A DNA stretch of 64,000 nucleotides, from positions 87,713,680-87,777,679 of the forward strand of contig CM043962.1 of the NCBI GenBank assembly GCA_014529385.2. Reading direction: 5' to 3'. Each line of letters starts with the position of its first letter. The stretch's first letter is position 1. The position numbers were made by a program, and so were the translations under genes. Shown piece after piece: positions 45,621-55,004 of the stretch. Origin of the DNA: Adiantum capillus-veneris. Taxonomy: Eukaryota; Streptophyta; Polypodiopsida; Polypodiales; Pteridaceae. Below the pieces are notes generated by a model that made no database searches, had not been told where the DNA came from, and saw nothing but the letters and a program-made list of their open reading frames with translations.

Positions 45621-47780
45621 AAAGACATGTTGTTGCACGTCTAGAAAATATGGTATAAGAGGCTTGAGGGGCCTAAAATTGATCGAAAACAAAGGGAGAA
45701 GGTCAGTAAGGAAATTCGAGGGAGTTGGGGTCATCAGTGTTGCAAAAAAAAGCCTTTGTGTGCCACATAGAGACTGGCTGTGGTCGCTTGGTGGTGCCCT
45801 GATCAATTTGGCTGCTTCGGTCAATTGCTGGGACACAAGGGGCTTTTTTATGCCACCGATAAACCTTGACCCCCTTCAAGACCGCCTTGGTGACCTACCC
45901 ACTTTGTCTTGCATGGGCCAATCGATTGGTCGGAGCCACTGGGACTATCCTCCTAGCCAATTTTTCAAACATACCATCCCACACCTTTGACAATATGCAC
46001 TAACACATGTAATCTAACATTACCAACAATGTTAAAATATTTGAATACAAGACATTAATTCAACTAAATGGAAACACCATACATTCAAAAAGCAGCATGC
46101 AAAAACCATGCTTTAAAATCTTATTGATTGTCCATATTGAAAATATTACATACTATTGTGTTACAATAAGAAGTTAGTTTAACCTTTGGGTATGCTCCTT
46201 GACAAAATCAACTTATTTGTCGGCTTCTCACCTATGGTTTTTACAATTTTAATATGGCTTTTAATTGCTTGGGTTAACCTTAGAAAACAATGGCCAAAAA
46301 AGGAGTCGGTATGTTTGCCCCCAAAGCTATACAAATTAACTTCTCAATTGACTAGGATACATTTGTGGGCAATGGGGGCAAGAGTCTTCGGAAAAAACTG
46401 AGCTAAGTGCTCTATACTTTATGATCTCTCCATGTCCATTCTTCAAATACTTTGAGTGGGACACTTTGATGATGAAGACATTGAACTTGGTAAATAGTGC
46501 CAAAGGGAGGAGTTCGTGCCTTCAAATGCTCCATAAGATCCACCTCTTAGAATTGCAAAGAGGTCAATTTCAATGCTTCAAATCAAACATTATCTATGTG
46601 GCTTCATCCACCTTGACAAGCGATGGATTGAACAAGCCGATGGTGTTCAAGTCCTAGGGATTCTCAGTGATGAGTAGGTGATGCTACTGGAAGAATTCAT
46701 TGTGCACACTCTCATAGAAATCCTTGTTTTGTTGATGCAAATAAGTGTCCCCATAACCAGTGCCTCCACAAAAATTTGATTTTGAAAGCCTTTGTCAAAT
46801 TGTTGTCTCTAAATTCCACTTCCAGGTGATCAGTGGGCTTGGTTGGACTCTTTGCATCTCGAAGCCCCACATACATTGCAATCATAGAGAGGGATTCATC
46901 TTGATGCATCTCAAAAGCACATGCAAGGTCATCTAGACACAAGAATTCAGCCCCTCGATTATGTAGCTATAGGATTGTGAGGTTGTCAACCTCCTCAATC
47001 ACCTCTTCCCTTTCCATCATCCTATCTTCCTCCTACTTGGACAGTGCATCCCCTAGTAGCATCGAGGACATAGAGGTTTCTTCTTGCTCAATAAACGTCT
47101 CCTCTTTCTTTTGCCTCGGCCTCACAAAGAAGATCAAATTTAGCATGTTTTGGTTTGCATGTTTGCATGGTTCCTCAGCCTCTCTATAATTCCTCTTGCG
47201 TAATCTCTTTACAATTTGCAGTAATCTAAAGGAGAAAGTCTTGCCGTTTTGGAAGAAGTGCTGGAACCAAAACCCATGAATTTTTTTCTTCCTTGAGCTT
47301 GATCACATACTTTGATATGTCCATATAGGTTTGATCTTTTGGAAGATGTTTGCATGGAAGTGTTTGGTGGTTTCTATGAAGATTGACCCCTCAAACATAG
47401 AAACACATTGCGTGGGTTGACATGGCTCAAGTGTTGTAATGAGCTACGTACACGTGATGGGTAGAAGAGCAAGAGATAAGAGTAAGGCTTCAAGAGAAAA
47501 GAGCTGAAACCTTGACTTAAAGATGACTTCTCATTCATATATGAGTTTAAAGAGCCTATCCCTGATAGCCCAACCCGTCAGACACACATACACACCCCTA
47601 ACATTTGCTGGGTTCAAAATTTGTTTCATGAACTGAGGAAAGGAATTTCCTTGTATATTAAGGAGGTCTCTTTTCTCTTACACATAGAGCTCCCATCTAC
47701 GAGAAATGTGCATCCACCCGTCAATTCAAACCAAAGGGCCAAGTATTATCAAAGGTTTTCATTAATCACGATATCCCAAG
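45621..47780. other. No recognisable gene
   Basis: There are only short ORFs. A minus-strand one at 46712-46942 ('MCLDDLACAFEMHQDESLSM') has protein-like composition but no known family, and its surroundings are full of stops. Confidence 0.45.
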
Positions 47781-47836
47781 TGGTGTGCATATGCGATACG
47801 TGTGGGGTGTGTGTGTGTGTGTGTGTGTGTGTGAGT

Positions 47837-47888
<52 letters not shown>

Positions 47889-48047
47889 ACACGGTGTGGG
47901 GTGGAGCAGAGTAGCAAGAAGCAACACTCACTCCTTATTCTTCTATGTATAAATAATAAGTGAGTAAGTTATTAGAGTCAATGGGTGGCCGAACATCGAA
48001 CTACGTCCGCCGACCTCGGGCAAAGGCACAATGCCTTTACCCCAACA
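47781..48047 (-). repeat. Copia-E 3' LTR with embedded microsatellite
   Basis: In minus orientation it starts TGTTGGGGTAAAGGC. It shares long stretches with 51113-51331, such as 'CACACGGTGTGGGGT' and 'CTCCTTATTCTTCTATGTATAAA', split here as CTCCTTATTC and TTCTATGTATAAA. A (TG)n(GA)n tract sits inside at 47807-47886. Confidence 0.85.
47807..47886. repeat. (TG)n(GA)n microsatellite within LTR
   Basis: The TG run is at 47807-47833 and the GA run at 47834-47886. The partner LTR has only the GA part. Confidence 0.97.
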
Positions 48048-48603
48048 ACCTCCCACGTAAAGGCAAATAAGCCAAAAGTGGGTGCATTAGCTAAACTACT
48101 AGTATGTACAAGAAACTAGGTGAGACTCTCTCAACCTACGCCCACTAGCTTGTGCTCTCTATTTACATGCAATCGTATCAGTTCTAGTGATAGGTGAGCG
48201 TTAGAGCCTACATGTAAATCCTACAAACAACTCTGTATGTTTTGTAAATCTCCACAATGCATCATGCTAGTGTCAGCCACCGTACATCTGCCAATCCCTG
48301 CTACAAATGCTCCCACTACAGCTGCTAGGATTTGACACTAATAGATCATACATGAGACGTCTAAACGCTCACAAAATTTGTGCGAATCTGGATGCCCTAG
48401 TCTCCCCTGCACTAGATGCATACACTGCATCATCAAGTATATCCATCATGTATGGATGCATCATCGCCGACATTGGGATGGCTACGTCCCTCTCACCCAT
48501 AGGCAGAATTGTGCATCCTGGCATCAACTCATCAGCCTCTAGCATGAGTATATCAAAAGAGCTCCATGTCCGTCATCTCTACTAGTGTCTCTAGAGAGAA
48601 AAC

Positions 48604-49266
48604 CTACTTTGACGACACCTGTTGTGTCTCATTAGAGCACTTCCACTCTATCTCTATCTCTATCTCTATCTCTATCTCTATCTCTATCTCTATCTCTACA
48701 GAGTCTACATGCACGTCTTGCATAGCTAAATGCTTTGTCTCGTGAGCATGGTGGAGCTCACCCGCAAAGGAGACACATTTCGTCTCTTCATTAAAGCATG
48801 CCAGCAACAAAACAGAGACCATGCAATCTCGAACCTCAGATACATGCATAAGATATACCAAGCCATTGCATGCTCCTATGAAAATCACTAATGAATTGCA
48901 ATGCATTTGGAAAGACTCCTCTCTAAGCAGTATATATGACACCCACAATCTGCTAGCTGTCAGCTGAGGAACATAGCGCACATGTCGTACCGCATACAAT
49001 GTACCACTGGTCAATGACAAGCAAACATCTCCTGCACTTGCAAAGTCAAACAACAAACCATCAAACAAGTGCACAAAACCAAATCTCCCACTAGAGAAAT
49101 TATTGAACCACTCACAATGCGGTGTGACATGGAAAATTGCATCCTCATCTAGCAACCAACAAGGAGAAGTGTCACCTCTAGAAGACATGTAAGAAGAAGG
49201 AATGCTAAAGGGAAACATGAAATCACCATCACTGGCATATGAATCCACCACTCTAGCATGTGTCAA
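48604..49266 (-). pseudogene. Copia-E protease-region ORF with Glu-Ile repeat
   Basis: A 220-codon minus-strand frame contains 'CWLLDEDAIFHVTPHCEWF', aligning with Copia retropepsin sites of the form W-[IL]-[IL]-D-S-G-A-x-x-H-V. Here DSGA has become DEDA, losing the catalytic Ser-Gly. Downstream, 'VHLFDGLLFDFASAGDVCLS' and 'VRHVRYVPQLT' fit the rest of the fold. The C-terminus runs into a (Glu-Ile)n repeat produced by a CTCTAT hexamer array. It was presumably once part of a gag-pol polyprotein and is now inactive. Confidence 0.75.
48646..48698. repeat. (CTCTAT)n hexamer array
   Basis: About nine tandem copies lie inside Copia-E. Confidence 0.95.
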
Positions 49267-51098
49267 ACCTCATCTGCATCTTGCATGCATCTCCATTGTT
49301 GTCTCATAAGTCTGAAAAATGGCGCCTATTGTGCCATGTGTTACCACAATGCAACATTGCATATTTTGGCAACTATGAGACCACCGTCTCTTACAAGTCA
49401 TCGTTGTAGACTCTAAACTGTCACACATATCTGCAACCATAAGTGAATGTCAAGAAACTATGGCAAGAAAACGTGGGAGAAATATGGCAGAGTCTCCCTT
49501 GTAAATTGAGCAAAATCCTCAAGTACAATCTCTACCATAAACCATGCCAAACTGGCAACAAAATGGGAGATCACTGGACCACTACACAATCATGAAACCC
49601 ATGATCAATCGTGTCAAACCTGATGCTCACATATGCGTAAAATAAATTCTACAAAAAGGTCCACGAGTCTGCAAGCATAAACAGCATCACTAAAGTAAGT
49701 GAGCCAAGTTTGTGACAAACATCTCAACCGAGCATAAAGCACATAACCATATGCACAAGTAGTGAGAAAACAATACTCAAAACGCATCCCAAGTAGGCCT
49801 GCAAAGATCTGCCAAATAAACCTGTAGAACATGTAAAGCATGTGACTATCTATCGATAACCATACGAGCATATGCAAATCTCACTCGTGTGAGAGTGGAT
49901 ACAACAACACTAAATTGTGTCCAAAGCTGACAAAACTATCAAAGTGGGAGTCGAACTCGACCACTAAATCATCAAAAACTAAAACTACAGATACGCATAA
50001 AACATGGCGAGAATCCGGGAAACATCTGATGAGTTTTGCCTAAAAACTGAGTAAAAACTCAAAAGTCTCACCAAAACTACATAAAGCAAGAACATATACT
50101 TAGTGTTTCAGTAAACAAATCCACATGTGGTATACATAACCTATCAAAATCCTGGAAAACTAGCTCACTCCTCAACGAGTGGCTCTATGGATGACTGCAT
50201 CTGTCCATAAACTTTGTAAACCTGTGAATTTGTTACATGCAAGCTATACCTAGATCAAGTTGTATCCACAAATGCATACATATGATAGCCACACAAAACC
50301 ATGCTAAAACTCTATGAAATGACCCACATAGCCATACATGAGCACAACACCTGTAGGCTGTGCCGCATAATCCACACTGTAAAAGTGCAAGCTATGAGTA
50401 GAAAATTTCGACCAAGAGTAATCCTCGATCAAAACTCCAATTCTCTTCACCTACGTTGTTGATGCAGAAGACTCCGCCTCCGAGCAAGTGTGTGCTCGGG
50501 CAGCCACGTCTCTCAAGAGATCTCTTCAATGGTGTGTAAATGCCTTCGTGCTTTATTGCCAAGATCTACCAAAAACCCTCAAATCAGAAGCTCTGGACAA
50601 GCTGGAATTGCATCTTCAGCTCAAAATTTATGCACCCAACTTTGAGCTCCTACGGTGCTTCCAAAAGTGCATCAAACTCGCACATTATGCGAAAATAAAG
50701 AATATAATTTTTTTTGCATACAATCAGTTTGAGGTGAATTTCAGCAAATCGGTGAGAAAGTTGCAGAAAGTTTCCTTTGCAAAGTTGTAGACACATCAAA
50801 ACGAAGGGGAATGGAGGACAAAATTTTCATATCTTCATTCTACGAGGAGAAAAACAAATATGAAGACTGTGCAGCTGCTTGTGTACACAATTTTAGAGCA
50901 GCACCTTCACCTACACACAATCTTCCACACTGTCTTCTGATCTTCCACAAGAGTATACATCACTCTCAGTTGAGATCTCACACTCCCATTACATTCTCAC
51001 AAAGCTTCCAAGCTTTCTTGATCCCTCCACCTCCAAGAGCGAGTGAGATATTGCCTTGAATCTCTCAAATCCATCGTGCTCCTTGCGATCGCCCATAA
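49267..51098 (-). other. Copia-E 5' internal region, no coding found
   Basis: About 1.8 kb lies between the primer site and the protease trace. The leader motif GGCAGAGTCTCCCTTGTAAA (49489 on the plus strand) is shared with Copia-C. A decayed Cys/His stretch just upstream of the protease ORF (about 49270-49400) may be a former zinc knuckle. No gag ORF was seen. Confidence 0.5.
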
Positions 51099-51110
51099 GC
51101 TCTGATACTA
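51099..51110 (-). promoter_or_regulatory. Copia-E primer binding site, tRNA-iMet type
   Basis: On the minus strand TAGTATCAGAGC differs at one base from the canonical TGGTATCAGAGC. It lies two bases after the LTR. Confidence 0.85.
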
Positions 51111-51112
51111 GT

Positions 51113-51137
51113 TGAAGTGTGCATATGTGGTGCATGT

Positions 51138-51203
<66 letters not shown>

Positions 51204-51331
51204 CACACGGTGTGGGGTAGAGCAGAGTAGCAAGAAGTAGCACTCACTCCTTATTCTTCTATGTATAAAGAATAAGTGAGTAAGTAGAGTCAGTGGGCGA
51301 CCGAACATCAGACGTCTGACCTCGCGCAAAG
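51113..51331 (-). repeat. Copia-E 5' LTR, truncated, with GA tract
   Basis: It matches the left LTR but lacks the last 20 or so bases (the TGTTGGGG end) and the TG half of the microsatellite. The GA run spans 51138-51201. Confidence 0.85.
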
Positions 51332-52884
51332 GCTTGTGGTTGATAACCTTTGACTCCTAAGCATCCAAAATAATGGAAGCTAGTGCCTTTCCATACTTTG
51401 TAATGCACATAATTGACATGCAATGCACAACACCTACACTGAATAAAAACACAAACATGTGCAAAGGAATGGAAATAGTGATAGTTGCACGAAGCAACAT
51501 GTATGTACACTTTTGATTAGATGGTTGATGTCATTATCAAGCCTTCAATTTGTGAATATCATTCATGCATTGTCCGGTATTGGCCATTCTAGTAAGCTAG
51601 CAAGGGTAAATGCAGGCAGTGACTCCAAGCATCCCCACCATTTCTTAATGAGGAAACAATGTACGTTGTGGCATAGAAAAAAAAAACCCTCTCTCCGCAA
51701 GCTCTAATTCATTGTAGTGTGAGTAGACAAGTTTTTTGGAAATCGATGTGGTGCATCTCAAAGGTTCCTATGATTTCATTATCGTGATCATGAATACGGG
51801 AACATGTTAATGACGTTGAGTGATCATGTTTCAAAATACGAGATCATGTTAAATATTCACGTGACTTTCCCCTTAACATGTAGAAATTGTTCAAACTAGT
51901 AAGCCTGTTGAGCATTTGTATTTTCCCGAAGAGCCCGCCAAGAATTGGAAAAACCCCGGCAGGTTGTTTTTTTATAAAACAAAGGGTTGATAGATTTAGT
52001 CTTTTTGACTAGGCAGATCCTAGGAAGTGTAACCTTGTGTTGGGTTTGATTGATTCTCCTTGTGAACTGACCTAAGGTTACGGAGCTAGACGTGATTCTT
52101 AATATGGTAACCACATCCTAAAAGATTAAAAATCAAATCATAAGACAAAGGTACGATGTCGACCGATGTTTTTCGTTTGCCAAACAAATTGGATCTCTCT
52201 ATGGTCATGCTCATTGCAACGAAGCCACTGGTCCATAAAGGGACTAAAGTCAATTTTAGAAGATGAGAATGTACTAAAAATGAGTCGTTACTCAAGGGTT
52301 AGATGTCATATACTAGTGTACTAGGCATATAAAGATCCTTGAAGTCTTGCATTTCACACCATCATAGGCTTTGTTTAATGTATGTTGTTTGTCACTACAC
52401 AATATGAGAGCTATAATCCTTGATTGAGTGTAAGCAATTCTTATATTTTTAGTCAAATGTGTGAGGGGGCTTCAATTCCTGATTGGGTTAAAGTAGTCCT
52501 CAAGTATGTAATTGCATTGAAGATTTCATAGATGTATATTATTATTATACTAGTTGTGTGAAGTTGATTAAATTGGTTGATTCACGATGTTGCCTTGCAT
52601 TAATGTTGATGCATCAAACTATATGCTTAGATATTTCATAGAGAGTTTTTATTCAATTTTGTATATATGCACAATATTTATCTTCTTTTACACAATGTAG
52701 GCATGGTTAGAGACTTTAGTGTAAAATTTTTATTCAAAGTTTTTATACATAATATCATATAAAAAGTGCATCATGTATTTTGAATGATTGTTGTTGCAAA
52801 TTATTAAAATCATACATATTTTGGTTTGTATATTACAAATAATTAAAATTGTTACCATGTCGGAGTTGATTATTCTTTGTTGCC
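51332..52884. other. No recognisable gene
   Basis: Non-coding DNA with short ORFs only. Nothing supportable was seen. Confidence 0.5.
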
Positions 52885-52885
52885 C

Positions 52886-52917
<32 letters not shown>

Positions 52918-52939
52918 TATATATACATATGTGTGTATG

Positions 52940-52987
<48 letters not shown>

Positions 52988-53006
52988 ATATATATACACA
53001 CACACA
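52885..53006. repeat. Compound (TA)n(CA)n...(TG)n(TA)n(CA)n microsatellite
   Basis: TA at 52885-52906, CA to about 52917, mixed TATG, TG at about 52947-52984, then TA and CA to 53006. The CA and TG blocks are mutually complementary, so the locus can fold back. Confidence 0.96.
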
Positions 53007-53299
53007 AATGTGGGTATATTTTGATAGTGTGATTGTTACAAATGAAAACAATTGAGAATATAATTAAATTTATCACCACTAGATAAAGACAATGTGATTT
53101 TTACATAAATTAATTACTGTTTGCGAATCATGCAGTGTATAAATTTGAATGCACTTTTAATAAAATTCTTCTTTTTAATAAATATTAAAAAGTAAAAATT
53201 TATTTTTACAATTGAATGTATAGTTCTTATGCTTTCAACCTTTAATTGCAACAATCAATGGAAGAGAATGTCCGCACAAGTAATACAGAGTTAGAAAAA
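53007..53299. other. AT-rich spacer
   Basis: No feature was seen. Confidence 0.5.
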
Positions 53300-54625
53300 A
53301 AAAAAACAAGAGCCCCTGGAAAAGAGTGAGTGTTTGGAAACAATATTTATGGTCGATATGTGGAGTGAAAAATGTAAACTATGCATGATCACAATATCAT
53401 GTGGAACTCCGTGTATTAGGGAGCATTTTGTGGGTGGCCTAAAAGAGGACTATGACACATGCGCACATCCTCAAGCACCATAGTTGCAAATCATTGGAAG
53501 AGTTCGAGAAGAAAGGTAGCAAGAGACACCAAGTAGAGAGGCTAGTTATAAATGCATACCAAGAGCATGACTCCAATCATATCCATTAGGTGGTAAAGCC
53601 AACGAGCACTACAAAACAACGCGGTTAGTCATGGGCTCCAAAGCTTTTGAGCACATATGTTAGAGGAAGTACAACTTGCACTTGCAAAAGCAATTTTCTT
53701 CATTGGATGTGCATTAGTCATGGTTGAGAGCCATCATTGAAAACACGCATGGAAGAAGATTGATAAGTACGGTCCAGGATTTTAACCCGTTCTATATCAC
53801 ACAATACGAAATGATCACTTGGACAAATATTACGTAGAATGAGCGTATTTCCAAAATCATATTTCTCTAAGGATGCACAATTGGCAGTCATGGTGGTTGG
53901 TCAAATGTTCAAAGAAGACCATTGATCAATGTTATATTAGTGTATCCAAGAAGAGAAACATTCATAAAAAGCTATCGATAGTTTTGGTGCTATGAAGAGT
54001 GATCCTTATATTGCTTGCATATTGATCACTGTAATTAAAGAAATAGGTGTTGAACATATTGTTCAAGTAGTTATGGACAATGCAAAGAATTGTAAAGATA
54101 TTGATAATATAATAAAAAGACATTTTCCACAGATTTGTGTCAATGGTTATGATACACATAGTCTAAACTTGTTGTTAAAATATTGTTACACTAGTAAAGA
54201 AACCACATGGTTTGCCAAAATAATCGACATCGCTTGTCAAGTTGTGAAGTTTATCTTAAAACAATAAAGAGTACTTAATATATACAAGATGCATATATCA
54301 GCTATTTTGAAATTTCCTGCTCACAATCAATTTCGTACGCACTATTACACATTGGAGTCTCTCCTACATAAAAGTACTCTCTAATTGACACGTTTGATTA
54401 TAAGAAGTTTAACAAAAGACAGCTTGATTGGTCTAAATGAGTGAAAGAGAAGGTTGCGAGTTTGCGAGGATCCATAAACAGGCCTGCTTGGTGGAAGTGT
54501 ATAATGGATGCATACCACGTAGTGATGAATGCTAAGTTTGCGATATGTAACCTTGATCTTTACACCATGATCAAAGGAATTTTGCATTATAAACTACAGC
54601 TTCATCAAAATGTGCACGTCTAGTG
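53300..54625 (+). pseudogene. hAT-like transposase pseudogene (BED and DUF659 type)
   Basis: The best part is 53992-54267, a 91-codon frame with 'GVEHIVQVVMDNAKNCKDID'. This is the DUF659/hAT catalytic-region signature in which the Asp-Asn follows a V-V-[TM] strand. It continues past a stop with 'LKFPAHNQFRTHYYTLESLL' and 'NRPAWWKCIMDAYHVVMNA', also typical. Upstream, broken frames with 'CKLCMI', 'IREHFVGGL' and 'VFPKSYFSKDA' fit a BED zinc finger and linker. The C-terminal dimerisation segment is missing. No TIRs were located. Confidence 0.75.
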
Positions 54626-55004
54626 CATTGGTAAAGGATGCTATAGGCTTGTCCATTGCAGCATGCACCATGCTCAAAGTTTCTCCCATAAGGAAATCTG
54701 CTCTCTCTGCCTACTTGTACTCTTCTCTTGCACCTTTATCCTCCTTGGCCAGCCCCAACTACAAGGAGCAATGCCGTGAGTTCTACAAGGGAGTTTTTAT
54801 GCTGTTGAGAGGGCTGCTGTTTCTTCCACGCATTTGTTGTGATTCACAGTCAAAACATTCTGTGTAGGGAGGTCCACATCCATCTCCATAAGGGACCTGC
54901 CTGCATGTCTTCACTTTGATTGCACCCACATATGCAGCCTGGCGAACCGCTATTAAGAAGGGGACCACAAAAATTTGTCAACCAGCAAAATTCATTGTAG
55001 TTTT
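54626..55004 (-). other. 3' flank of the PPR gene
   Basis: On the minus strand this follows the PPR stop. It should hold the 3' UTR. No continuation of the E2 or DYW domains is visible in any frame. Confidence 0.5.

Larger units (their letters stand above)
47781..51331 (-). mobile_element. Copia-E: short RT-less Copia derivative
   Basis: Two related LTRs (47781-48047 and 51113-51331, the latter truncated) enclose about 3 kb. Next to the left LTR is a PPT (minus strand ACGTGGGAGGT), and next to the right LTR a near-perfect tRNA-iMet primer site. The only coding trace is a protease-region ORF at 48604-49266. No integrase, RT or RNase H was found. The LTR begins TGTTGGGGTA, as in Copia-C, and they share a leader motif, so Copia-C relatives could supply the enzymes (inference). 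Confidence 0.8.
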
